In this document: one piece after another, positions 6,641-13,944 of the stretch
How positions within the stretch are numbered: position 1 is the stretch's first letter
How the letters are laid out: every line of letters starts with the position of its first letter
Source: Bacteroidia bacterium
Lineage (GTDB): Bacteria; Bacteroidota; Bacteroidia; Bacteroidales; UBA932
Direction: 5' to 3'
Length of the DNA stretch: 14,706 bases
Assembly: GCA_021153285.1 (NCBI GenBank)
Contig: JAGKTT010000044.1
Span: 1-14,706 of the forward strand
Program-made: the position numbers and the translations under genes
Notes under the pieces: generated by a model
Database searches by the model: none
Told to the model about the DNA's origin: nothing
Seen by the model: only the letters and a program-made list of their open reading frames with translations

Positions 6641-7735
6641 TTAGCGGTATTTCTCGAATTCCGGCATAGCGATACCGGAGATGAAGTCCTTGAACTTCTT
6701 GTCGTCTTTCGGACAGATGACCAATGCATCCTCGGTGTCGATGATCATATAGTCTTCAAGACCTTTGACTGCGATAAGCTTTTTCTTTTCCTGAGATACT
6801 ATCAGATTGCCCTCAGCATTCTCAAGAAGGGTCTTGTCTGCATTGATGGCATTCTGCTTCTCATCCTTAGGTATGTAATTGTATAGAGATTCCCAGGTTC
6901 CGATATCCTGCCATCCGAATTTTGCCGGATATATCCAGGCTCTGTCGGTTTTTTCCATCACTCCGTATCCGAGGGATATGTTCGGACAGCCTGTGTATGC
7001 TCTCTGGATGAACTCCCTTTCTATTTTCGAACCGATCGCGCCTTCCCATCCGTTGAATAATGTGGTTATTCCCGGTGTGTGTCTTTCCATCTCCTGCCTG
7101 ATGGTCTGGGCCCTCCAGAGGAATATTCCGGCATTCCAGAGGAATTCTCCTGTGCTGATGAAGATCTCGGCGAGAGTCTTGTCCGGCTTTTCCGTGAATG
7201 TCTTGATCTGCAGAGGCTCATTGGCCTTATAAGCTTCTCTTCCTCCGTATGCCTGCACATATCCGTAATTCGTGTCAGGTCTCGAAGGAATGATTCCGAG
7301 AGTCATAAGTACATCATTCTTTTCTATATAATCAAAGGCTGTACTTATGGTCTGCGAGAAAAGTTCGTCATTGTCGATGATGTGGTCAGATGGAATGATC
7401 GCAGCGAGAGCTTCCGGATCTCTTTTAAGCAATGAGTATGTGGAATATGCCACAGCAGGAGCTGTGTTTCTGCTGTATGGTTCCAGAAGGAGATTCTCTG
7501 TGCTTAGCTCAGGAAGCTGCTCTTTGACCAGATCCTGATATTTCTCCGCTGAAACGACCAGGATGTTTTCCTGTGGTACGATTCTCAGGCATCTTTCAAA
7601 TGCCTGTCTGATGAAGGTCTTGCCTGTCTGAGCCACATCGAGAAACTGCTTAGGCTTAGCGGTCTTGCTGATCGGCCAGAATCTTGTGCCTGCGCCTCCG
7701 GCCATAATGACGCAGTAGCGGTTGTTTCTATTCAT
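6641..7735 (-). CDS. manC: mannose-1-phosphate guanylyltransferase, 364 aa
   Basis: The enzyme makes GDP-mannose from mannose-1-phosphate and GTP, feeding capsule, LPS and protein O-glycan synthesis in Bacteroidales. The nucleotidyltransferase signature GGAGTRFWPISKTAKPKQFL begins at residue 13. Later motifs fit the family: IIPSDHII (around residue 104), the FTEKPD sugar-binding motif, and GEFLWNAGIFLW. The length of about 360 aa is that of the single-domain form, without the C-terminal phosphomannose isomerase domain of long ManC proteins. I chose the ATG at 7735: the frame is open further upstream to about 7840, but those residues have no homology and would overlap yraN, while the Rossmann strand begins just after MNRNNRY. 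It lies 14 bp downstream of yraN. The gene is named manC by function; manB/rfbM are other names in use. Confidence 0.93.
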   Translation of the reverse strand: MNRNNRYCVIMAGGAGTRFWPISKTAKPKQFLDVAQTGKTFIRQAFERCLRIVPQENILVVSAEKYQDLVKEQLPELSTENLLLEPYSRNTAPAVAYSTYSLLKRDPEALAAIIPSDHIIDNDELFSQTISTAFDYIEKNDVLMTLGIIPSRPDTNYGYVQAYGGREAYKANEPLQIKTFTEKPDKTLAEIFISTGEFLWNAGIFLWRAQTIRQEMERHTPGITTLFNGWEGAIGSKIEREFIQRAYTGCPNISLGYGVMEKTDRAWIYPAKFGWQDIGTWESLYNYIPKDEKQNAINADKTLLENAEGNLIVSQEKKKLIAVKGLEDYMIIDTEDALVICPKDDKKFKDFISGIAMPEFEKYR

Positions 7736-7749
7736 TGTTTCAGTGTCTT

Positions 7750-8139
7750 TTATACATATATAGGTATATAGGCCTGCGGAAACCATTCGGTGCTGTATGA
7801 GCCGCCCGAAAAAGTTACAGCCACGACATCGAAATGACATTCATAGCTGCTCAGCGGAAGTCCTTTGCCGCTGTGGAGGAACCCGAGTGCCGCCTTTGTG
7901 ATACGGCTTTGCTTGGCTCTGTCCACATTGTATTGCGGAGGAGCCTGTATGCTGTCCCTGCGGGTCTTTACCTCTACAAAATGTATTCCGTCGGCATCTA
8001 TTGAAATTATGTCTATTTCAAGATGTCCGTTCCTATAGTTTCTTTCCAGTATCCTGTGTCCCATCTTTCTCAGAAGATCACAGGCGATTTCTTCCCCAAT
8101 CCGTCCTAGATCGCGTCGGTGATCATCCTTACTCTCCAT
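7750..8139 (-). CDS. yraN: YraN family (UPF0102) nuclease-like protein, 129 aa
   Basis: A small restriction-endonuclease-fold protein of unknown role, often found near DNA or RNA processing genes. The conserved N-terminal helix LGRIGEEIA (11-19) is followed by GHRILERNYRN and the catalytic-type motif: D43 in HLEIDIIS, then E56-V57-K58 in FVEVKTRR, an intact D...ExK nuclease site. The later FDVVAV strand also fits the family. The length of 129 aa is typical. The start at 8139 lies inside the upstream lipoprotein gene, giving a 34-bp same-strand overlap; the next ATG is at codon 26 and would remove the conserved LGRIGEE helix, so the overlap is real. It ends 14 bp before the guanylyltransferase start. 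Confidence 0.93.
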   Translation of the reverse strand: MESKDDHRRDLGRIGEEIACDLLRKMGHRILERNYRNGHLEIDIISIDADGIHFVEVKTRRDSIQAPPQYNVDRAKQSRITKAALGFLHSGKGLPLSSYECHFDVVAVTFSGGSYSTEWFPQAYIPIYV

Positions 8140-8528
8140 TCTCCCTCCTCCTTTTCAAGTGACGCTATCTTTTTCTTTGACTGACCGCCGGCCTCGATGC
8201 TGTAATATACATCCCTTCCACCATCGGTCTTCACGGTCTTTTCCACCTTGAATTCCGCTCCCTCAAGAAGAGATGATGCTATCGCAAGGGCGCTGCTGTC
8301 CTTCTTCTGAAGACTTTCCCAGGCATTGATGTACCGGTCAATGTAAGTCTGCATCGAGCTGGTATCGCAAAGTCCGAGGGCAAGTTCGAATTCTCCGGCC
8401 GCAATATGCCTAGTGAATGCTTCCACGACAGCTTCCGGTCCCATATCGGCCTTCTTCCTATCTTCGCTGCCTTTACATCCGGACAATAAAATGACGGCAG
8501 CAGCAATATAGATCAATATATTTCTCAT
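8106..8528 (-). CDS. small lipoprotein, DUF4878-like, 140 aa
   Basis: A short N-terminal hydrophobic segment ends in the lipobox LLSGC with the lipidated Cys at residue 18, so the protein is anchored in the membrane facing the periplasm. The mature part has the pattern PEAVVEAFTRHIAAGEFE followed by ALGLCD, similar to DUF4878/NTF2-like lipoproteins of Bacteroidales ('P..VV..F...I..G.FE.A..L'), and ends in a strand with EGEWRVRM. The function is unknown. I chose the ATG at 8528; a TTG three codons upstream (8537) would overlap the end of mutS2 and adds nothing. Only 1 bp separates the ATG from the mutS2 stop codon, so translation is probably coupled. The 3' end overlaps yraN by 34 bp and uses TAG as stop. 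Confidence 0.8.
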   Translation of the reverse strand: MRNILIYIAAAVILLSGCKGSEDRKKADMGPEAVVEAFTRHIAAGEFELALGLCDTSSMQTYIDRYINAWESLQKKDSSALAIASSLLEGAEFKVEKTVKTDGGRDVYYSIEAGGQSKKKIASLEKEEGEWRVRMITDAI

Positions 8529-8529
8529 A

Positions 8530-11079
8530 TCAGTCAAATGTTACAATAGTGACTCCTGTTCCGCCGAACTGGATGTGCTCGTCTTTGACGCTTGCCACTC
8601 CAGGTATGGTGCGGATAAGTTTCTGAAGTTCGTCGCGAAGGACTCCGGTTCCTTTTCCGTGGATGATCCTTACTGACGGAACTCCAAGCATAACGGCATC
8701 GTCGACATATCTGGTTACCTTCTCCACAGCATCGTTCAATCTCTCGCCCCTTACATCCATCTCAGTACTGAAATTGAGCTTCCTCTCGCTGATCGACGAA
8801 TCGTATCTTATGGTCGAAACAGGTCTGGCAGTCTCTTTTACAGCACTCTTGAATTCATTGGAGGTGATTCTCTCCACCTTGTCCAGCGGCATCTTGCTGC
8901 TGATATTGCCGATAACCACGACCACGGCCTTTGCCGAAACCTTGGCGACTTCTCCTACCATTCCATTTTCCTTCACCCTTACCTTTTCCCCAGCTTTCAG
9001 TGGAGCGGATCTGAATGCCTCGATCCTTTCTTTTTCAGCCTGCTGTTCGAGAAGCTCCTGTGCCGCCTTGTCATCGGCTTTCTTGGCCTTTCTCTGCTTC
9101 TGTCTTTCCTTTCGGGCATCGATCTGCTTTATCTTGCGCTCGATATAATCTTCCTTCTCCTTCTGCTCCTGTTCCTTCTTTGCGGCAAGAATTGCCATAA
9201 AGTCCTGGAGTCCTCTTCTTGCCTCCTGGGTCTCCTCTTTTGCGGCCTGGGACTCCTTGATGGTCTTGATGGTGTTTTCCACCTGCCTGTTGGCTCCCTT
9301 GATGATATCTTCGGCTTCTTTCTTCGCCTGGTCGAGGATCTCCTTTTTCATCTGCTTTATCTGCTGGAGTTCCTTCTGATATTTCTCAGTGATGTTTTCC
9401 AGAGTCCTGTCGGTGTGCTTGATGCGCTCGAGCTTCTCATCCAGAGCCTTTCTGTTGCGTGCGATCTTGCGGAGGTTCCTCTCGATTCCTACGAACTCTT
9501 CTCCGGCGCGCGATTCGGCATCCTTGATGATGTTTTCCGGCAGCCCCATCTTACGGGCAAGTTCGAAAGCGAACGAATTGCCCGGCAGTCCCATTTCCAG
9601 TTTGAAAAGAGGCGCAATGTTCTTTACGTCGAACATCATTGCTCCGTTCAGAACACCTGTTTCAGGAGAAGCATATAGCTTCAGGTTCGTATAATGGGTA
9701 GTTATGACTCCATATGTTCCTCTCTTGTCCAGTTCGCTGAGGATGGCTTCGGCGATAGCTCCTCCGGCAGCCGGCTCCGTTCCAGAACCGAACTCGTCGA
9801 TCAGGACAAGGGTCTTGTCATCTGCGCTCGAGAGCATATCCTTCATATTGCCCAGGAACGAGCTGTATGTACTGAGGTCGTTATCGATTGACTGGTCATC
9901 TCCGATATCCACCATTATCCTGTCGAATACCAGCATTTCGGATGTTTCAGATGTTGGAATCAGCATTCCCCACTGGAACATATATTGGAGCAGACCTACG
10001 GTCTTGAGACACACAGACTTTCCTCCTGCATTCGGACCGGATATCAGAAGGATGTGCTTTTCCTTTGTCAATGAGGCCGTAAGAGGGACGATTTCCTTCT
10101 TTTCCTTGCGCAGAGCTCTTTCCAGAAGCGGATGTCTGGCCTTGCGCAGGTTCATCTGCCCGTCTTCTGAGATGATCGGCATTCCTGCGATGAAGTCCAG
10201 GGCAATCTGGGCCTTCGCCATAATGAAGTCAATCTCTCCCAGATATTTTGCCGCAGTAAGAAGGTCTGAGATATATGGTCGGAGGAAGTCCGTGAATTCC
10301 AGAAGAATGCGTACGATTTCCCTTTGTTCCGAGAATTTAAGTTCCTTTATCTGATTGTCGAGCTCGACCACTTCGGCCGGCTCGATGAATGCAGTCTTTC
10401 CTGTAGCTGACTCATCATATATGAATCCGGGGATCTTCTTCTTGTTGGCAGCGCTTACAGGGATGAGCATCTTGCCGTCGCGGATGGATACGCCTGCGTC
10501 GCTGTCGACGATTCCTTCCTCCTGAGCCCTTTTCAGGATGGCCGCCATTCGTCTGGAAATGGCACCTTCCTTTTCTTTCAATGTCCTTCGGATCTCGTAC
10601 AGGACATCTGACGCAGTGTCCTTCACGTCGCCATATCGGTCAAGTATGAGATCGATCCTCCTCTGTACTTCCGGGAAACTGAGGATGCGGGAACTCATCC
10701 TTTTAAGGTTGGGATACACTCCGTCCTTTATTCCGTCGAAGAACGCGGTGACCTTCCTGAGCGTCTCAAGCATTGTCCTGAGCTTGCGCAGGGACAGAAG
10801 GTCAATTGCAGCCGAAGTCCTTTCCAGCGGTTTCAGGAAATCGATGCAGTCAATGAACCCGCCTGACGGGAAACTGTCCTCAAACATCATTATGAGGCGC
10901 ATCTCGTCGGTCAGAAGCAGTCTTTTGCGTATGTGTGACGGATTGGTCGAAAAGGTCTCTGTCGCAGTCCTTTCCGCAGCGTATGCCGTTGAGCATCTGT
11001 CGGATATGATTCTTCTTATCCTGTCAAATCCGATCTTCTGTTCGAGTCTTGTGTCGATTGTTCTCTTTTTCTCTTCCAA
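8530..11079 (-). CDS. mutS2: MutS2 family ATPase with C-terminal Smr domain, 849 aa
   Basis: MutS2 is a MutS-related ATPase that acts on branched nucleic acids or, as shown in Bacillus subtilis, on collided ribosomes. The order is: clamp and core region (1-330); Walker A GPNAGGKS (348-355); the DDQSIDNDLSTYSSF signature (394-408); Walker B LVLIDEFGSGTEP (424-436); the THY switch at 461-463; a long coiled coil rich in Lys and Glu (about 530-690); a small beta-barrel linker (about 693-737); and the Smr domain (about 770-849) with MDVRGE and HGKGTG. The usual Smr LDxHG is MDVRG here, as in many MutS2 proteins. The length of 849 aa is at the long end, owing to the coiled coil. The start is a TTG at 11079; no in-frame ATG is available before the conserved N-terminus, and a Shine-Dalgarno site supports the TTG. 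It follows cdaA by 46 bp. Confidence 0.96.
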   Translation of the reverse strand: MEEKKRTIDTRLEQKIGFDRIRRIISDRCSTAYAAERTATETFSTNPSHIRKRLLLTDEMRLIMMFEDSFPSGGFIDCIDFLKPLERTSAAIDLLSLRKLRTMLETLRKVTAFFDGIKDGVYPNLKRMSSRILSFPEVQRRIDLILDRYGDVKDTASDVLYEIRRTLKEKEGAISRRMAAILKRAQEEGIVDSDAGVSIRDGKMLIPVSAANKKKIPGFIYDESATGKTAFIEPAEVVELDNQIKELKFSEQREIVRILLEFTDFLRPYISDLLTAAKYLGEIDFIMAKAQIALDFIAGMPIISEDGQMNLRKARHPLLERALRKEKKEIVPLTASLTKEKHILLISGPNAGGKSVCLKTVGLLQYMFQWGMLIPTSETSEMLVFDRIMVDIGDDQSIDNDLSTYSSFLGNMKDMLSSADDKTLVLIDEFGSGTEPAAGGAIAEAILSELDKRGTYGVITTHYTNLKLYASPETGVLNGAMMFDVKNIAPLFKLEMGLPGNSFAFELARKMGLPENIIKDAESRAGEEFVGIERNLRKIARNRKALDEKLERIKHTDRTLENITEKYQKELQQIKQMKKEILDQAKKEAEDIIKGANRQVENTIKTIKESQAAKEETQEARRGLQDFMAILAAKKEQEQKEKEDYIERKIKQIDARKERQKQRKAKKADDKAAQELLEQQAEKERIEAFRSAPLKAGEKVRVKENGMVGEVAKVSAKAVVVVIGNISSKMPLDKVERITSNEFKSAVKETARPVSTIRYDSSISERKLNFSTEMDVRGERLNDAVEKVTRYVDDAVMLGVPSVRIIHGKGTGVLRDELQKLIRTIPGVASVKDEHIQFGGTGVTIVTFD

Positions 11080-11087
11080 TTCTTTCT

Positions 11088-11092
11088 CTCCT
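11088..11092 (-). promoter_or_regulatory. Shine-Dalgarno site selecting the TTG start of mutS2
   Basis: Read on the minus strand the bases are AGGAG, inside AAAGGAGAG, with 8 nt to the TTG at 11079. Such a clear site is uncommon in Bacteroidetes and decides the start, since the frame upstream has no ATG before a TGA (about 30 bp upstream). Confidence 0.65.
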
Positions 11093-11125
11093 TTATCCGG
11101 CCTTGACCCTCACGGGCCCAGGCGA

Positions 11126-11935
11126 CTATTCTTCTCCCAGAGCAGTGCTGAGAAGAAGCTTCAATTCATTGATGTTGTGGATAGGTGTAACCGTTCCACC
11201 CTTTACGAATGATATGTTTCCGGTTTCTTCCGATACTACGATTGCATCAGCATCCGTCTCCTCCGTGATGCCGATCGCAGCCTTGTGCCTCATTCCGAAA
11301 TTGGCAGGTATATTGGTCCTTTCGGTAATAGGCAATGTGCATCTTGCTGCAGTAATGCGGCCGCCTGTGATGACCAGTGCTCCGTCGTGCAGCGGGGAAT
11401 TCTTGAAAAAGAGATTCATTATCAGACGACGGTGGATGGCGGCATCGATGCGGTCTCCGGTGCTTATTATCTCTTCGAGTGAGGCCTTGTGCCCGATCAC
11501 TATCAGAGCTCCGGTCTTCTCTTCAGACATTCGTCTGCAGGCCTGAGCAAGATCGTTGACCGCTTCCGCATTGCCTGTATTGGCACTTCTGCGGTTCTTG
11601 CCGAGAATCCTGTCCAGAATGGCCTTGCCCTGCCTGCTGTTCATATACTTGCTTCCCAGCCTCATCAGGAATTTCCTTATCTCCGGCTGGAATATCACGA
11701 TCACAGCTATGACTCCCACATCCAGAACCGTCTCCATAATGTTGGTCATCAGTCTCATATTGAATGCGGAGACAATGACCCTGATGACATACAGAGAAAT
11801 GATGGCTACGAAGATACTCATTGCAGAAGTTCCTCTGATCCAGCGGAATACGATGTAGATCAGAAGTGCAAGGAGCAGAATGTCCAATATGTCGGCCAGC
11901 GAAAGCTGGAGAAATCCGAAAATCGCCAGTATCAT
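11126..11935 (-). CDS. cdaA: diadenylate cyclase CdaA, 269 aa
   Basis: A membrane-bound enzyme that makes cyclic di-AMP from two ATP, a signal controlling potassium and osmolyte balance and the cell wall. Three N-terminal hydrophobic helices (about 13-32, 37-57 and 70-83) precede a short coiled segment and the DisA_N catalytic domain (about 100-245). The catalytic DGA motif is D184-G185-A186 in PLHDGALVI. The second motif, usually RHR, is R216-H217-K218 in GMRHKAAIG, a conservative change. VSEETG at about 234-239 also fits the family. The length of 269 aa is typical. It is the first gene of the long minus-strand operon, 46 bp ahead of mutS2; the adaptor genes cdaR and glmM that flank it in Firmicutes are absent here. 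A -7 box lies 22 bp before the ATG. Confidence 0.96.
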   Translation of the reverse strand: MILAIFGFLQLSLADILDILLLALLIYIVFRWIRGTSAMSIFVAIISLYVIRVIVSAFNMRLMTNIMETVLDVGVIAVIVIFQPEIRKFLMRLGSKYMNSRQGKAILDRILGKNRRSANTGNAEAVNDLAQACRRMSEEKTGALIVIGHKASLEEIISTGDRIDAAIHRRLIMNLFFKNSPLHDGALVITGGRITAARCTLPITERTNIPANFGMRHKAAIGITEETDADAIVVSEETGNISFVKGGTVTPIHNINELKLLLSTALGEE

Positions 11936-11956
11936 ATACCTTTATATATATCCGCG

Positions 11957-11964
11957 CAAAGATA
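11957..11964 (-). promoter_or_regulatory. -7 promoter box of the cdaA operon
   Basis: Read on the minus strand this is TATCTTTG, a match to TAnnTTTG. It predicts a transcript start near 11950 and a leader of about 15 nt. I see no TTG element at the right distance upstream. It faces away from the metallophosphoesterase promoter in the same 98-bp intergenic region. Confidence 0.5.
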
Positions 11965-12005
11965 CTCATAATTTGCGTATATCGTTCCCATAACTCAAAA
12001 TATCT

Positions 12006-12013
12006 TATATTTG
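12006..12013 (+). promoter_or_regulatory. -7 promoter box of the metallophosphoesterase gene
   Basis: TATATTTG matches TAnnTTTG exactly and lies 20 bp before the ATG at 12034, so the leader would be about 15 nt. A TTTG at 11972-11975 is about 30 bp upstream, too far for a standard -33 element. Confidence 0.5.
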
Positions 12014-12033
12014 CATACTTTAACTGATTGTTT

Positions 12034-13203
12034 ATGAAAAGGATTTCAACTCTTTTAGCCGCCCTGCTCTTAGGACTTTCCAATGTTTTCGCTGCTGTCA
12101 GACCGGACATCAAGTGCGGTCCCTGGATCCAGAATCCCGGGGATACCGAAGTTACGCTGCTGTGGACATCTCAGGAGAATGTGTTTGCCTGGGTGGAAGT
12201 GGCACCCGACGACGGTACTGTTTTCGAGGCTTGTGCCCGTCCCAGATACTATCACACGGTGTCGGGAAGGCGGGTATCCGGAACGTCGCATTCTGTAAGA
12301 ATCACAGGACTCGCCCCCGGCCGGACCTACAGGTACCGCATCTATGGAAGGCTTGTCAAGGATGACAGTGATCCTTACGGTGTCGATTTCGGTCCTGCAC
12401 GCAGGCTGAAGTTTAAAGGAGACGGTGTGTTCAAGACTCTTGACAGGAATGCCGGAGAGTGCCGTTTTGTGATGCTGAATGACGTCCACAGCAACGCGGA
12501 TCGTTATCGCTCCTTGACTCAAGGAGTTGATAGTCTGGACCTTTTGATAATGAACGGCGATATGGTCTCATACATAACAGATATTGAAACTGCTCTTTCA
12601 AGTGTGTTCGGAACTGTGCCTGAACTTGTCGCCGATGTCCCTTCCGTCTGGGTCAGAGGCAATCACGAGACCCGCGGCAGGGATGCCGCTGCTATGAAAC
12701 AATACGCTCCGACTCCTACAGGAGAGCCTTATCATCTTCTCCGTCAGGGGCCGGTAGCCATCCTTGTCCTCGATGCAGGTGAGGATAAGCCAGATGGCAA
12801 TGCGGAATATTCAGGTATGGCAGACTTCGACAGCTATCGCCAGGAGGAACTCGAATGGCTGAAGATGGCAGTGGCTGACCCTCTGTTTTCTGAAGCACCG
12901 GTCAAGGTGGCGGTGATGCATATACCTGCAATCGGTCGTTCAGACAGCTGGTACGGCCAGAAATGGGTAAGCGAAAATTTTCTTCCCGTACTGAATCTGG
13001 CCGGAGTGGACATTATGCTGAGCGGACATCATCACAGACATATCTATGTCAAGCCCGGCGAATGCGGCAATGCCTTTCCGATTCTGGCCAATGACGATAC
13101 CGACCGTCTGGAGTTCGAAGCTGATGTAAACGGTTATGTCATACGTACATACAACACCGAGGGCGTGCAGACGTCATTTTATGCTTCCGAAAAAAGTTAT
13201 TAA
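12034..13203 (+). CDS. exported metallophosphoesterase with N-terminal Fn3-like domain, 389 aa
   Basis: A secreted or periplasmic calcineurin-type phosphoesterase. Residues 1-20 are a signal peptide (MKRISTLLAALLLGLSNVFA). Residues ~22-130 look like the purple-acid-phosphatase-type N-terminal beta-sandwich (GPWIQNPGDTEVTLLW, then SHSVRITGLAPGRTYRYRIY). The catalytic domain has all five metal motifs: D150-x-H152 in LNDVHS, D176 in NGDMV, N210-H211 in RGNHE, H296 in VMHIP, and H332-x-H334 in GHHHRH. The substrate is unknown; phosphomonoesters or nucleotides scavenged outside the cytoplasm are plausible. I chose the ATG at 12034 over a TTG at 12028, since it gives a clean signal peptide. It is divergent from cdaA and ends 111 bp before rplC. 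It appears to be a single-gene unit, and no hairpin terminator is seen after it, so some read-through into the ribosomal genes is possible. Confidence 0.92.
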   Translation: MKRISTLLAALLLGLSNVFAAVRPDIKCGPWIQNPGDTEVTLLWTSQENVFAWVEVAPDDGTVFEACARPRYYHTVSGRRVSGTSHSVRITGLAPGRTYRYRIYGRLVKDDSDPYGVDFGPARRLKFKGDGVFKTLDRNAGECRFVMLNDVHSNADRYRSLTQGVDSLDLLIMNGDMVSYITDIETALSSVFGTVPELVADVPSVWVRGNHETRGRDAAAMKQYAPTPTGEPYHLLRQGPVAILVLDAGEDKPDGNAEYSGMADFDSYRQEELEWLKMAVADPLFSEAPVKVAVMHIPAIGRSDSWYGQKWVSENFLPVLNLAGVDIMLSGHHHRHIYVKPGECGNAFPILANDDTDRLEFEADVNGYVIRTYNTEGVQTSFYASEKSY

Positions 13204-13223
13204 CAAAATTTTCACATAAAATG

Positions 13224-13253
13224 TTGAAAATGAAAATATTATTCGTATATTTG
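13224..13253 (+). promoter_or_regulatory. strong Bacteroidetes promoter of the rplC operon
   Basis: TTG at 13224-13226, a 19-bp A/T-rich spacer, and TATATTTG at 13246-13253 together match the sigma-ABfr consensus (TTG-N19..23-TAnnTTTG). It is the best promoter in the window, as expected for ribosomal protein genes. The predicted transcript start is near 13259, giving a leader of about 55 nt. Confidence 0.75.
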
Positions 13254-13257
13254 CAGC

Positions 13258-13276
13258 CCGCAAAAATGTGTTGCGG
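13258..13276 (+). promoter_or_regulatory. hairpin at the predicted 5' end of the rplC leader
   Basis: CCGCAA (13258-13263) pairs with TTGCGG (13271-13276) around a 7-nt loop. It would sit at the very start of the mRNA. It could protect the transcript or serve as a binding site for a ribosomal protein (L4 controls the S10 operon leader in Escherichia coli); the function is inference. The rest of the leader (13277-13314) is A/T-rich and unstructured. Confidence 0.45.
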
Positions 13277-13314
13277 ACGATAAAGTATTTATAATCAATT
13301 AATTAAACAAACCA

Positions 13315-13938
13315 ATGCCTGGATTAATTGGAAAGAAAATCGGAATGACTTCCGTTTTTGGTGCCGACGGTAGAAACATACCGTGCACTGTTATTGAGGC
13401 TGGTCCGTGTGTTGTTACGCAGATTCGTACAGTAGAGAAAGATGGTTATGCCGCTGTACAGCTTGCCTATGACGAAATTTCAGAAAAGCACGCCAGCAAG
13501 GCTCTCAAGGGCCACTTCGAAAAGGCAGGAACCACTCCTAAGCGCAAGCTTGTCGAGTTCAAGGCAGACTTCGCACAGGAGCTTAAGCTCGGCGACACTC
13601 TCTCAGTAGCTGACATCTTCTCTGATGTTAAGTTCGTGGATGTTGTCGGAACATCAAAGGGTAAGGGTTTCCAGGGCGTAGTTAAGCGTCACGGCTTTGC
13701 CGGTGTAGGTGGCCAGACTCACGGTCAGCACAACCGTCTCCGTCACCCTGGTTCACTCGGTGCTTGTTCTTGGCCTTCACGCGTATTCAAGGGAATGCGT
13801 ATGGCAGGTCATATGGGTAACCAGCGTGTAACTGTGATCAACCTCGAGGTTATCAAGGTTATGCCTGAGAACAACCTTATCGTAGTAAAGGGCTCTGTAC
13901 CAGGAGCTAAGGGTTCATATGTAATCGTGGAGGACTAA
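13315..13938 (+). CDS. rplC: 50S ribosomal protein L3, 207 aa
   Basis: L3 is a primary assembly protein of the large subunit, reaching the peptidyl-transferase centre through a long loop. The sequence starts MPGLIGKKIGMTSVF as usual. The loop region reads GQTHGQHNRLRHPGSLGACS, followed by WPSRVFKGMRMAGHMGNQRV and a conserved ending VKGSVPGAKGSYV. The length of 207 aa is normal. The Gln in THGQ is the position methylated by PrmB in other bacteria. It is the first gene of the ribosomal block here, with its own promoter and leader; rpsJ, which usually precedes it, is not upstream. It lies 6 bp before rplD. Confidence 0.98.
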   Translation: MPGLIGKKIGMTSVFGADGRNIPCTVIEAGPCVVTQIRTVEKDGYAAVQLAYDEISEKHASKALKGHFEKAGTTPKRKLVEFKADFAQELKLGDTLSVADIFSDVKFVDVVGTSKGKGFQGVVKRHGFAGVGGQTHGQHNRLRHPGSLGACSWPSRVFKGMRMAGHMGNQRVTVINLEVIKVMPENNLIVVKGSVPGAKGSYVIVED

Positions 13939-13944
13939 GTTATG

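Noticed and set aside
7736..7840. N-terminally extended guanylyltransferase starting near 7840
   Set aside because: The extra 35 residues have no similarity to the family, overlap yraN, and the conserved nucleotide-binding strand starts right after the ATG at 7735.
11093..11125. G/C-rich near-palindrome around GGGCCC between cdaA and mutS2 as a terminator or attenuator
   Set aside because: The arms match only about 7 of 10 and no U-tract follows on the minus strand; it does not support a terminator.
9704..11212. Long plus-strand open frames of 216 and 224 codons (9704-10354 and 10538-11212) opposite mutS2
   Set aside because: They lie wholly or mostly antisense to a well-supported MutS2 coding sequence, have Ser/Arg/Leu-rich composition typical of shadow frames, and show no family motif or own promoter.
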